Shown: piece after piece, positions 20,657 to 31,905 of the stretch
How positions within the stretch are numbered: position 1 is the first letter of the stretch
Layout of the letters: every line of letters starts with the position of its first letter
From: Amblyomma americanum
Lineage: Eukaryota; Arthropoda; Arachnida; Ixodida; Ixodidae
Length of the DNA stretch: 64,000 nt
Direction of reading: 5' to 3'
Assembly (NCBI RefSeq): GCF_052857255.1
Contig: NW_027526485.1
Span: 992,001-1,056,000, forward strand
The notes under the pieces: model-generated
Told to the model about the DNA's origin: nothing
Seen by the model: the letters and a program-made list of their open reading frames with translations, nothing else
Database searches by the model: none
Program-made: the position numbers and the translations under genes

Positions 20657-22787
20657 AGCGGCGACAGCCATGCAAACTGTGTGCGGCCACGTGCGGCTAA
20701 AGGTAATCAAGGGACCTTACGTGCGGCTACTGTTCACATCAGCAGCGGTGCCACGTAGTGGCTCCGGAAGTTGCGTGCCCCTTCTGCCTCCTGTGCTCCC
20801 GCTCTAAAAACTCGCTGACCATTCGACTTGACTAGTCTCGCTATGCGCTCAGAGCGAGAGCGGCTCCCACTCTGCCAGATCCTAACCGGATGACGGGAGC
20901 GACCAGTCGAAGACACAATTTTTGAAGTCCATAACTTAAATTTTTTATTCAGCTCTGTGACTAGGGAAGAAAAAACCGAAAAAGAATGTTCTGAGTTTCT
21001 CGAAAGCACATCTCTTTTCTTACCTGCATATCCCAACATCTTACAAGGGCATCGCTGCCAGTCCAGTAGTGGCTCTACCCTCTTCCTCGCCATGTGCTCA
21101 GTGGCAGACTGTAGTGCCTTGAGGTGGCCACAAGCACCTTTGTCTTGACTTCGTCAGCCAGTTAGTCGGCACTGCACCGACTGAATCCATTTCTTTCGCG
21201 AACGCTACCACGCAGAAAACGTACTGCGGTTATGGCCTCTTCCTTTTTCTGAAACGCAATTATGCAAGGTAAAGCCACAAATATGTAGAGCAAGCTTATG
21301 CTTGACTCGTTCGATACTGGTTTTGTCGACCACCGCGAAAATTTTACACGCGTTAGGCGTATTCACTCTCGCTAAAAAATTTACGTTCCCGACAGGTTTA
21401 CTACAGTCCAGCATGACTACTAGGATGAAAAATACGGGTTATGGGGGCCTAACGTCCTTAAGTTTCCAGCTGGTCAGACGTCAGTTATCGTTGCTGTCGA
21501 CTAATCTAGAAAACGGCCAACCGCTACACAGCAAAACGCGGCACTACGGTTGCAATATACCGCGTTGTCAGAGCCCGCGGTTGAAAGCAAGGCGGTGGTC
21601 ACATGTTAGGATTGTCAGCATGCAAACAACGCTAGTCATAATGCACCCGAGAAGTGCAAGAGAGATTTATGTATAACTAGAAATTGCACACAAGCTGATA
21701 GTTTAACCACTTGAGAAAGGCACTCGAGCGCATCGGTGCAGCTCCATTGCAGTGCCTGGGTATACATACATATGCGTGTGGTCCCATTTTTACGTGTAGC
21801 ATCCAAAGTGGCTACTTAAATCCAGCGCTAGTACTGACAAAAATTTACTTACCTATCTTGGCGAGCAGTCTTCCACAAAACGGATGATAAAGCCGACAAA
21901 GCTGGTGTTTCACGCTGGACTGCACGCACCTATTCAAGCTCCAACACGGGCACGGCGAGCACACGGGGAAGAAATTTCAAATACGAGCCGTGTTTTTACA
22001 TGTCACTGCGCTTAGTAGTCCGGGCCGGAAGTTCCTGTTTGTTTCCTTACTGCTGGGCACTGAAGACCAAACGGTTGTCATCACAATTTCTTGAGCATAT
22101 AGAGTTTTCCATCAGTATTTTAATTTATCGGCATAAAGTGACGCAAACTGTTCTGTACAAATTTCTCAGCTAGGTATTCATCCCCGTCATTATTCGGATT
22201 ATATTCTGCCACGGAATGACATTGCGCTTCGGTCTTCCAACCTGGTATATGTGGATAGATGATATGTTTGCTTTTTTTTTTTAAACAGAGCAGTCGCTGG
22301 CGCCACCGTGACTACACTGTGCCATGACCATTCTCTGAAACCATTTTTAATGATTTCTTTCTTAATCTGGATAATCATTCTCATGAAATCCTATATTGAT
22401 ATTAGTTATTTGCTGGCGTCTAAGATTTCTTGACCTGGTAGTGGTGGCTAATCAAAGCAACACCAAATAGAATGAAATAATGTGGCTGGCTGCGGCATTC
22501 AGTGCAGAAACCAAATTTTGGCTGCATATTTTCTTCTTGTTAGTGATGCGCAAGACATCTTAGCGATGTAGTAAATCACAACGACGAAGGCGTGATTACA
22601 CCGCAGTCTTTTCATTCCTAGCATCACCAGTACTGAACTTGGAAGACGTACACTTTTTTTCATCACTCCGCTGTGTAAACCGAAACATAAGAATGGCGAA
22701 TGCCAAATGGTGATCAGTGTATAGTTATTTGCTTTACGCATCATTGCAAAGAATAAAACGCAATTAAAAGCTATCTATCTATTCTCA
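20657..22787. other. No gene recognised
   Basis: Mixed GC content with several short ORFs on both strands, none with recognisable domains. The part 22480-22770 ends in AATAAA and shares short ordered phrases with 12224-12860, so it may be a copy of an unnamed repeat. Confidence 0.4.
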
Positions 22788-23118
22788 CTATCAGCCTGAC
22801 TACACCCACTGCAAAGGCCTCTTCCGTGCTTCTCCAATTAACGCGGTCCTTTGCCGGCTGCGCCCACCCTATTCCTGCAAATTTCTTAACCTCATCCGCC
22901 CACCTAACCTTCTGCCGCCCCCTGTTACGCTTACTTTCTCTTGGAATCCACTCCGTTACCCTTAAGGAGCAGCGGTTATCTTGCCTGCGCATTATATGCC
23001 CTGCCCAAGCCTATTTCTTCCTCTCGATTTCGACTAGGATATCATTAACCTGCGTTTGTTCCCTCACCTGCTCTGCCGCTTCCGGTCTCATAACGTTACA
23101 CCAATCATTTTTACATAT
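22788..23118 (-). mobile_element. Second RTE-type LINE 3' fragment
   Basis: This minus-strand fragment is homologous to the 3' part of 16960-17680. It reads RVTEWIPRESKRNRGRQKVR and WADEVKKFAGIGWAQPAKDR in the frame 22771-22992, the C-terminal end of RTE ORF2. It is truncated at its 5' side near 23118. The two copies share the start ACTACxCCCACTxCA… on the plus strand but differ widely inside, so both are old. Confidence 0.78.
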
Positions 23119-23403
23119 TTCGAACAAATATAACCAGCAGAAGGACGCAGACAGACACACAGCACGACGCTGGATCGTCCTGTGCGCCTCTCTCTGTGCG
23201 ATGTTTTTTTTTTTTATCTTGCCTTTAATAAAAGCTCTCTATATATTCCTTTAAGCACACGAGCTACTGCCTATAGTGTACTACCAGGGTCAGGGAAAGA
23301 ACGAGAAATACACCAGTGATACGAAAATTGCTTTTTCAGGAAAGGAAAGCGCAGTATATCTCTCTCAATTCTACGTGGACACTTGAACCGCGATGTAAGG
23401 AAA

Positions 23404-23722
23404 TTGCCCCGCCGCGGTGGCTCAGTGGTTAGGGCGCTCGACTACTGATCCGGAGTTCCCGGGTTCGAACCCGACCGCGGCGGCTGCGTTTTTATGGAGG
23501 AAAAACGCTAAGGCGCCCGTGTGCTGTGCGATGTCAGTGCACGTTAAAGATCCCCCGGTGGTCGAAATTATTCCGGAGCCCTCCACTACAGCACCTATTC
23601 TTCCTTTCTTCTTTCACTCCCTCCTTTATCCCTTCCCTTACGGTGCGGTTCAGGTGTCCAAAGATATATGAGACAGATACTTCGCCATTTCCTTTCCCCA
23701 AAAAACCAATTTTAATTATATA
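23404..23722 (+). mobile_element. Ruka-type tRNA-derived SINE
   Basis: The head carries RNA polymerase III promoter boxes: TGGCTCAGTGG (A box, near 23418) and GGTTCGAACCC (B box, 23462-23472). The tRNA-unrelated body follows (CACGTTAAAGATCCC…), as in the Ruka SINEs described from hard ticks. An 11-bp TSD (ATGTAAGGAAA) flanks it at 23393-23403 and 23723-23733. It would move with the machinery of a LINE partner. Confidence 0.9.
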
Positions 23723-23733
23723 ATGTAAGGAAA

Positions 23734-23925
23734 GAGAGGAAGGTGGGAGTGAAAGAGGCGCCGTAATGGAGGGCTCTGGAATAATTTCGACCACCTGCGG
23801 ACGTTCATCTTGCACTGATACCGTTTTGGGTTTCGCCTTCATCGAAACACAACCGCCGCTGTCGGGCTGGAACCTGGGTACTCTGGTCAACAGCCCACAG
23901 CGTCAGCCACCGTGGTGGTGCAAGT
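23734..23925 (-). mobile_element. Ruka-type SINE, minus strand
   Basis: This is a reverse-oriented, more diverged Ruka copy. On the plus strand it reads GGAGGGCTCTGGAATAAT, GACCACCTG and finally the inverted B-box region (GGCTGGAACCTGGGT near 23865) and the A-box region (CAGCCACCGTGGTGG). The neighbouring plus-strand Ruka inserted at its tail end. Confidence 0.8.
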
Positions 23926-24310
23926 AGACCTAGACCGGCGGTGCAAGAACTCCAGACCGTATAGGGACACTGATCTGGCTGGCATCGACATACCAAAGCG
24001 TCTCAATAAAATATATGTTCAGTCATATCTTCCTGGGTATATTTTTCCTGGGTATATTTTCGCTCCTGCATGTCGATCCTCTTTCTCTTCTTTGCGGCTC
24101 CTCTACGAAAATTGAGGGTGAGCTTAAGTGCGCGAGGCGAAAGCCATTCTGCACCCACTTTGGCTAATTAATGACTAATTTCTAATTAATGAACGCTTGT
24201 TGGGCAGGACGGCTACAAATTCAGGAACACTGAAGGGGACGTTAACGATCGTTTCTTTTTAATTCTTATTTGTTCTTTTTATTTTTATTTCTTTTAACTT
24301 TTCTTTTAAC
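23926..24310. other. No gene recognised
   Basis: Contains AGGCGAAAGCC (24140-24150), whose inverse GGCTTTCGCCT occurs at 25133-25143 on the far side of the PLE fragment. They may be ends of an unnamed repeat split by the PLE. A T-rich tract precedes the PLE. Confidence 0.4.
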
Positions 24311-24936
24311 GCATCTGCAGCTCCCTTGAAGACCAGGCCATTGATTTTCAAACTATACGACAAGAACTTTCAAGCAACAACTACCCGACCTCATTTGTGC
24401 AATCCGTGGAAAAACAGTTATGTCGGCCAGCAAGCGATACTCCTCTGTCACCCTTGAAACGTGCTGCCGTGCCCTATGCTCCCGGACTAAGCGAGGCTTT
24501 AGCACGCATCATGCGCACCTTTGGTGTTCATATCGCCCACGTTCCGACAAGAAAACTGCGCCATGCGTTGGTAAATGTCAAAGACCCCCTTCCCAAAGAA
24601 AAATATCCAGGCGTAGTGTACAAGGTTCCTTGTTCCGACTGTGACTACGCATACATTGGCGAAACCGGAAATTTCGAGAGGCGGCTAAAGGAACATAGTA
24701 ACGATGTACGCAACAAAAAAGTGGATTCAAATGCTATCGCCGAGCACGCAGTATCTACAGGCCATGACATCGACTGGGGTCGGGCACACGTGCTTTCAAC
24801 CGAAAAGAAGCTATACCCTCGCCTGCACTTGGAATCATTAATCATCCAAACTACTAGTCACACCCTAAACCGCAACGATGGAAATCTTAACCCAATCTAC
24901 GCACGCTCCCTGCGCCCTCTTTTCAAGCATATGTAA
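24311..24936 (+). pseudogene. PLE C-terminus with GIY-YIG endonuclease
   Basis: The frame is open from about 24311 (RICSSLEDQAIDFQTIRQEL) to TAA at 24934-24936. The linker IMRTFGVHIAHVPTRKLRHA leads into the endonuclease, which has GVVYKVPCSDCDYAYIGETG. This holds the GVVY and YIG motifs and a CxxC pair, followed by the conserved Arg and His of FERRLKEHSNDVR and an AEHAVSTGHDIDW segment. The GIY-YIG part looks uninterrupted, so the pseudogene label rests on the missing RT. Confidence 0.85.
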
Positions 24937-24966
24937 TGCCACTGAGCTGCTTGCTTCATTTCAATG

Positions 24967-24999
24967 TGAACAAGGCTCCCGTACGGGAGCCGAAACGTC
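24967..24999 (+). ncRNA. Hammerhead-like relic downstream of PLE
   Basis: A perfect stem (24974-24980 with 24985-24991, loop GTAC) is followed directly by GAAACGTC, as in PLE hammerheads. The expected CTGATGA core upstream reads TGAACAA, so catalysis is not expected. Confidence 0.5.
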
Positions 25000-25085
25000 T
25001 GTTTATGTTTTTTGTTTTCTTTGGTCGGCGCTCCTTCTTCTTCGTCAGTATATGCATTATAGCAATTATGCTATTGATAACGTCA

Positions 25086-26018
25086 TAGTGTGACAGAATT
25101 CGCGGACGGAGGGACAACGATGAGCTATTAAGGGCTTTCGCCTTTAAAAAAATTACAGGAATGCACTTCAGTCTGTTTAAGAGCGGAAATGCGAAGGCCT
25201 TTCTTTTTCGCTTCTCCCTGAATTTTTCATTTTTTAATTTGTTTTCTTTATTACTAGAAGTTTTGTTGGTTTGTTTTATTTATTTTTATTATTTTCCCGT
25301 TCTTTACTTTAGTTTTATTTTATTTTTATTATGTTCATTTCCTTTTTTATGCTTGATAAGCCTTTTCACGCGTTTACATCGTTTTTGATCCAATCAGTCA
25401 CAGAAAACCTCCTTCAAACACAAAACATAAATACCTGAAGAGCGCGCTCAAACTAAGCATTGCCGAGTACCGTAATCGTCGGTCAGTTCCTGGTCGCCAG
25501 AAAACGTTATGGAGGGCTTTAAGCACATGTATCACTGAAGAACTTTAAGTAGCCTACAATTTGCGATTTACTCATTTGAGCGTGATCTGAATTTTGCTCA
25601 TTAATTGTGAGCATAAACAATGCACGTTTCGTCTGGAGCCCAGCACTGGATATTTGCCAGCTTGCTCGTCTAGTAACTCAGTTACACTCATGGTGGAAGA
25701 AAATAATTTAGTAGTAGTAGCTCCGTTAACTTATTGAAAGTGATCACTCAAGTCCTCTTATGAGAGGTCATCATGTTTGACGAAAACATTCCAAAAGCTG
25801 AATTTAAGTTTGCCGCTTTAACTTCGCTTCCCAGGTACCTCAGACCACCCACACGTACTTCCGCCACTTCCGCTTCTACCACTTTTCTTTTTTCCCGCAA
25901 GCCGATGACAGCTGAGCCGGCTGAGGAGAAGAGCCGATCGACTCGCCTACCTTCGAAGAGCTCCAGCTCGTTGCGCACTCAGGTTGAGTCTTCTCGATAG
26001 CACTCGTTCTCATTTTGA
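25086..26018. other. No gene recognised
   Basis: Overlapping ORFs on opposite strands at 25748-26000 share one low-complexity stretch (Ser, Thr, Arg, Lys rich). I cannot assign them. They may belong to the 5' part of the CACTA-like element that follows. Confidence 0.4.
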
Positions 26019-27219
26019 ATGGCCAGTAAGTGGCAAAAATACGGGCGGCTGAACCGGGAGGTCACCGAATTTTTACCGCGACATTTCCTCTCCCGCCGAG
26101 GGCGGCCTTGGGCCTTCCACGACTGCACGCGAAGACAGTGAAATCGATGCCGACAATGCGGACACACGCAGAAGGCCCGAAGAATGCTCTGAAGCATCCG
26201 CAGGACGAATCGGAGTTTCTGAATGGCCTCACTTGCCAGCCGATTCTGATGACAGTGCCAAATATTCGTGGTCGTCCGAGAATGATCCGTCTACCGCGCA
26301 AGAAAGCACAGAAGCAAGCCCCTCAACGACAGAAGCTGCACGAGAGCTAGCGGACATAGCTCGGAAGCATTCACTCACCCATTCGGCAGTCAATGACCTC
26401 TGTCTGCTTTTGTGTCGCCTTGTCCATCCATTACCTCGTGACGCTCGCACGTTACTGACGTCTGAGCGAAAAGCTGATGTTCTTAACGACTACGGGCATT
26501 TTCCCCTACGAAGTCAGATGATCTAAAGAGTGAAGAACGGTCTTCGCGATGTTGCAGGTACTATCGTTGACCTCCACGTGAACATCGACGGATTACCTGT
26601 ATTCAAGGGCTCTTCGCTGGTCTTCTGGGTTTTGCTGTGTTCAGTGGCGAATGCAGTTGACAGCCGACCATTTGCTGTCTCTATATTGTGGCAAAAAAGA
26701 AGCTTACAAATATTGCATAGTTTTTGCGGCCATCTCTATAAGAAATGAAAAGTATGGAAACTTCTGGTGTCATCATCAAAGGTGTATGTCACAGTGTTTC
26801 ACTTGCTGCAGTAATCTGTGATGCGCCAGCCTGTTCGTATGTCAAATGTACCAACTGGTACTGGTTATTAGGTTGTGACCGCTGCACACAGAAAGGAGAA
26901 AGAATTGAGCACAGGCAAAGAATCCCATGTGTGCTGCTTTCAAAAATGGAATAGGAGATATGATTCTTGCCGCACAATGGCAGACGCTGGCCACCACAAC
27001 GCTGCAAGTCCACTTTTGGAGTTGCATGTGGACGTGGTGAAACACTTTCCGCTGGATTAAATGCACACGGTGTGCTTGGGAGTGGTCTGTAAGTTGCTGC
27101 AGACGTGGACTTTGAACCATTACTGCATTGTCTCGGAGCACAGCAGCAGAGCATTATGAGTTCAAAGACTGCAGCAAACAAGTCTGCCGTCAGAATTTGC
27201 TTGGCACCCCAGACACCTT
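26019..27219 (+). pseudogene. CACTA/EnSpm-like transposon protein, 5' part
   Basis: Starting at ATG 26019 (MASKWQKYGRLNREV), the frame shifts near 26100, continues through an acidic Ser-rich linker and a helical segment (DIARKHSLTHSAVNDLCLLL), and meets a stop at 26524. The core follows: LHVNIDGLPVFKGSS at about 26570, ICDAPACSYVKC with GCDRCTQKGE near 26815-26895, LLELHVDVVKHFPLD near 27015, then TSLPSEFAWHPRHL near 27190. This order matches uncharacterised animal transposon proteins that resemble the Transposase_21/DUF4218 arrangement of CACTA elements. The family name is my inference. The gene is cut by a LINE at 27220 and resumes at 28609. Confidence 0.62.
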
Positions 27220-28559
27220 GATTCCCATATCGTTGACCACTTCATGCTGCAAGCTTCTTGAACATATCGTAGCCAATTACATTAAAACATTTCTCGATGA
27301 CAACAACAAATTATCGGCTTTCCAGCATGGTTTCCGCAAAGGCTTTTCTACGGTCACCCAACTTACATCCGTAATTCACAATTTCGCTCAAGTTCTGGAC
27401 CATTCCGGCCAAATAGATGTCATATTTCTAGATTTTAAGAAAGCTTTTGATTTAGTTCCGCACAATAAGCTTATCCATAAACTAGAAACTATAGGTCTTC
27501 CTTCTTTTATTGTTAATTGGGTTGCGGCTTATTTATCTAACCCATTTGAATATGTTAGTATCGATGGTCATTGTTCTAACAAACTTCCAGTCACTTCTGG
27601 TGTCCCGCAAGGCAGTGTCCTTGGGCCATTACTGTTTCTTATCTATATTAATGACATTACAGACATCATCTCTCATCCTGTTCAAATTAGGTTGTTTGCC
27701 GACGATTGTGTTTTGTTTAATGAAGTTAAAGTTCAAGACGACCAGATTTTACTTAATCATAACCTACACAATGTTAGTGAATGGTGCGTTAAATGGGGGA
27801 TGGAACTAAACGCTGACAACACAGTATTTATGCGGATTACTAATAAAAGAAACAGTCATTTCTTTTCATATAATCTTCCCACTCGGCACCTTTCAGAAGT
27901 CAAAAAATACAAGTACCTAGGAGTAACATTAACGAATAATCTTAGTTGGAATAAACATATTGAAACCGTATGCTCTTCTTCATTTCGCAATCTCTGTTTT
28001 CTTAGGCACAAGTTAAAACTAGCTCCCCCTAACGTTAAGCAATTGGCATATTACACCATGATTAGACCAAAACTTGAGTATGCATGCACTGTTTGGGATC
28101 CTCACACAAAGACTAACATTAATGCCCTTGAAAGAATTCAGCGCAAAGCAGTTCGGTTTATATTTTCTAAATATCGCACCACTGACTCACCATCTGCTCT
28201 GTTGCTTCAACATAATATACAGTCCCTTGAAACTCGGCGTAGAATACTAAGGTTAAGATTTCTCTTTCTATTGAAAACTAACAAACTGTCAATGGCCTCT
28301 GATTTGTATCTCCAACCGATAACGTCCAGGTCAACAAGAAACAGGCACACTGAATCGTTAAAACCTTACTTTGCCAGAACTAACATATTCAAATTCTCTT
28401 TTTTTCCCCGCACCATTACCGAGTGGAATCAGTTACCACCATCATCAACAGTTGACGTTGATGCCATTGAACAGGCTGTTCATTGATTTTTGTTTTGTGC
28501 TTTTTTGTATTGTGTTTATTGTGCCCCTCCTGCCAGGGCCCTTCACTGGGCCTGCAGTA

Positions 28560-28607
<48 letters not shown>

Positions 28608-28608
28608 A
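27220..28608 (+). mobile_element. 5'-truncated CR1/L2-like LINE inside the CACTA-like gene
   Basis: The insertion begins within RT and ends in a (TAAA)n tail at 28564-28608. The surrounding reading frame of the transposon protein closes up on either side (…HPRHL before, ELDRRKAVEF after), which fixes the insertion point to within a few bases. The endonuclease and RT N-terminus are missing. Confidence 0.85.
27225..28486 (+). pseudogene. Reverse transcriptase of the truncated LINE
   Basis: The frame runs open from the host frame to TGA 28484-28486. RT motifs in order are ISLTTSCCKLLEH, AFQHGFRKGFST, DVIFLDFKKAFD (first catalytic Asp), TSGVPQGSVLGP, and the active site FADD near 27700, then KYKYLGVTL and a thumb region with KLEYACTVWDPHT. 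No RNase H follows. These features fit the CR1/L2 group. The domain is undamaged, but the endonuclease is missing by 5' truncation, so it is not an autonomous element. Confidence 0.85.
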
Positions 28609-29338
28609 TGAATTGGACCGACGGAAGGCAGTGGAGTTTAGGTCCTTCCTTCTCTACAATGGTCCTGTCGTGCTGCGCGGTTTGCTGGACAACAACCAAT
28701 ACAAACACTTCCTGTGCCTTCATGTGACGATGTGCATTCTGCTCAGTGATGTTCTTGCGACAGAGATGAACAAGTTTGCCTCAGATCTCCTGAAGTATTT
28801 TTCACAGCAGTGTGGGGTGCTTTATGAACGTGAGTTTCTGATCTACAATGTACACATGCTGTGTCACATTGCGGAAGACGCCTTAATTTATGGGCCGCTG
28901 GAAAATGTTAGTGCCTTCCCATTTGAGCACTGTTTGTGGTGAGTTAAACGGTTGTTGTGCACCAGCAGAAAGCCACTTGGACAGGTGAGCCGCAGAATTT
29001 CCGAGTCGGCTTATTCACCGAGAGAACTCCCACCGACTGTGCGCTTGACAGAAGTATCATCCTTGAAAGGAGGTGTAGAGAAAGACTCGTGTTGCTTAAT
29101 AAGCAGTGGCAGCATTGTCAGTCTGACAGAGGTGTCTCCGAAGTTTCTTCTTGGCCATGAGTTTCTTCATGCAACGAACCTCTATGCTCCGCTTCCATCA
29201 GAACAGCTCAAGATTTTCCGCACAGATAATGCTTCACGTGAGATAAGGATGTGGCCTGTGGGTTCATTTCGCTTGAAATGTGTGAAAGTTGTATGGAAGA
29301 CTGGGTTTATTTTGTTTCCTCTACTTCGTCATAATTAA
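28609..29338 (+). pseudogene. CACTA/EnSpm-like transposon protein, 3' part
   Basis: This is the continuation of the protein interrupted at 27219. The first frame (28613-28942) reads ELDRRKAVEFRSFLLY, GPVVLRGLLDNNQYKHFLCL, YNVHMLCHIAEDALIYG and FPFEHCLW, the block I compare with DUF4218. A stop and frame change follow. The last segment (28952-29338) contains KPLGQVSRRISE and FLLGHEFLHATNLYAPL and closes at TAA 29336. The inner region has several small lesions. No TIRs were found. Confidence 0.62.
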
Positions 29339-30487
29339 TCGCTAAGACTATATTACAGTTTATCTTGAGCATTGTGTTCCATCTTCATATCCAGCAGAAG
29401 TCTATCATGGCAGAAGTGTATTCTCAGTGTTGTTTTTCCGCTCCATTATCATATTTAGCAGAAGTTTATCTTGGCTTAGTGTTTCATAGGTAGTAGCTGT
29501 GTACTTTGAGTGTTGTTATATCATAGCTGAATTATCTGAGTGTTTTTCTTAACTGAGTGTTGGGGGTTGCAGGAAGTAAAAATAGCAATTATTGTTCTGT
29601 TCAAACACAATAGCTACTTTTGTGTATCTTCTTCATGAGTTGTAGTGATAACGGTGGGGTACACATGTTACCTGTGCTCTTTCTGTTGCAGACACATGCT
29701 TCATGTCTTTCTAATGTCTACTGAACTGAGGACGTCTTCTGGCTAGTGTTCACAGATATGCTATCTCGGTCTGGCCTACATAGGTGTGTTTGAGGTGAAC
29801 ACACTGATGGTTTGTAGAGAAAAAAGACCACAACTTCAGACAGGACGTAAGACCACTTCTCTGTCTTGCGTCCGGTCTGAAGTTGCAGTTTCTTTTTCCT
29901 CTACATCATTTCTGACCAAGTGGCCCAAAACTTCCCCTTGTGAAACATGGGTCAGCTGCATAGCAAAATGAGAGGCGACACGCTGAGTAATGTGGGCTGT
30001 CTGCTTAGTGTTAACCGCGGTTGCAGGTCGATGCGCATGGCACGTTGCTTCGCTCAAGTTGCAACACGGCCGATGCACTGTTGGTGTAGCTGGGACTATC
30101 TATGAAGGTTTCTCGTGCCAGAAATAAAAAGCCTCGTCTCTTAGGGTTGTTATCTCTATCTCCAGAGCTTCGGGTAGCACAGCCCTAATATGTCTTGCCT
30201 CTGCTATTATTTGACAGCATCAGTTTGCACAAAATCGGTGTTCAATACCCCTTGTCTGGATTGCCAGTGCCCCTTGTGCTACTACTTTACTGTGATAGTG
30301 CCTTCTCTTCTAGTACAAGTGATGATGCATGATTTCCCCTGTTTCACTTTATATGCTACGTGATTGAAGTGCTTTGGTGGTGCGCGTTGCCGCTTTTTGT
30401 ACTCGGTGATTTTGTGCTTATTGCAGGCTCTGCGTTTTTTGCCTATGCACTGTGTCACAGTGGTCACGGTGTCATTCGCCACTTAAC
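29339..30487. other. No gene; hairpin and probable LTR sequence
   Basis: A 23-bp inverted repeat (29831-29853 and 29863-29885, two mismatches, 9-nt loop) lies here. The last few hundred bases probably include the 5' LTR of the gypsy relic that follows, ending near TTAACA 30488, but its start could not be fixed. Confidence 0.45.
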
Positions 30488-30770
30488 ATAGTTGGTGGAG
30501 GAGCCGGTTGTATGATTGAGCCATGAAGCTTGAAGTAGTCAGACCGGCACAGAGTCACATAGGATGGCTAGCGCTCCTTCAGTAGTTATGGTGTCACCCT
30601 GATACCCCGGCATGTTTGGGATTGACGACACAGATGTTGATGACTCGCTCTGCTCATACGTGCCAGTCATCATCTATAACATGTAGGACCCTACACCGAT
30701 GCCGGCGAATGTCATCTTTTACCTTACCGGCACTGCCAGGGTGTAATATGAAACACATGAGAATGAACTC

Positions 30771-31193
30771 ATGAGCCGGGACACCTGTGAGGAAAAACTA
30801 CGCATATTATTTGCAAGACCTGATGCATGGAAGGTAACCTCGAAACAACAACTGTCGTCGCGCCCAGTCCGCCACAGAGGGCTACATACCTATATTCTGG
30901 ATGTCCTGGCGCTTCGCCACAAAGAGGACGTTGCTTTGACTCAATCAGACAGCGTGGGCTGCAATGGCATTGTGTATGATGCTTTTCATTTGTTTCTCTG
31001 CAAGGACTGCACTATCTTTGACACCATCAAGGAGTGCCATCGCTTCGAGCAAATTGAAAGCTGCTGCATTCCGCAGCTGTTTTCTCGGCTTCCTAAAACA
31101 GTAGCAACCCCTTCCTTTGAGGACCAGCAGCTACCACCACGTCCACTCTTTGAAATGCCTGCCTTCGCAGACGCAGTCGCAAGGATTGTGTGA
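30771..31193 (+). pseudogene. gypsy gag fragment
   Basis: The frame reads LRILFARPDAWKVTSKQQLS, YILDVLALRHKEDVAL, then IVYDAFHLFLCKDC with IKECHRFEQIES. The pattern (repeated short helices, then KDC…IKECRRFEQ) is typical of capsid regions in tick gypsy Gag proteins as I remember them. The ORF ends at TGA 31191. Downstream frames keep Pro/Ser-rich traces of the Gag C-terminus. Confidence 0.7.
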
Positions 31194-31905
31194 CTTAAAT
31201 TAGAGGCCTTTGTGCCTATCCCAGTCATATGTCTCTGCCTATCGTGTTGCTCATCCAGGCATTCGTGTAGCAAGAAGTTAGCAATTGGAACCTCAATCCA
31301 GCAGTGTGTGTGATCTTGGTTGCTCAGCTGGCACTGAGGTTCCAACCACCAGTATCCACCCCCACTGTTTCTCCGGAATCCCGCAGACAACCGACAAAAC
31401 CGCTTTCACTACTCTCACATAGGCTACATTGTTCGGCACTACTGCAGACAATAGTCGCATCCTTATGGCAACTCCACTAGTCGCTCTCCATGCCTTTCAC
31501 CTCCCCACAGTGCCTTCACCCTTAGCTCCCACCCAGACTTTTCCTGCCGCTTCTCATCACAAGCTCCACCACAGACCTCGGAGGCATGCTTCTCGCCGAT
31601 TTTTCCTCTTGTTGTCGCTTCTAGGCTGTTGCTCTCAATCCCCACAGTCGTCTCATCTCGCTCCGATCTGGAAAACTAGCTGATGCAGCCCCCAAAGGTG
31701 ACGCTGCATATATGCTTTCATGGACACTGGCATGCATGAGTCCGCGATAAGCTCCAACTTTCACCTCTGTCATCGCAATGTCTTTATTTCTGCGACATTT
31801 TGTCCGTGCATTGTGGATACTGGAATTCTTGTTTCTGACGGCCAATGCAGCGCTCGTGCTGCTACTGCTGGCCACGGCACCCCAGCTTGTTTGGCCGTTT
31901 GACAC

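Larger units (their letters stand above)
24311..25085 (+). mobile_element. 5'-truncated Penelope-like element
   Basis: The RT is almost entirely lost. The linker, GIY-YIG domain, stop codon and about 150 bp of 3' sequence remain, including a hammerhead-like stem II followed by GAAACGTC at 24974-24999. The exact 3' end is uncertain. Confidence 0.8.
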
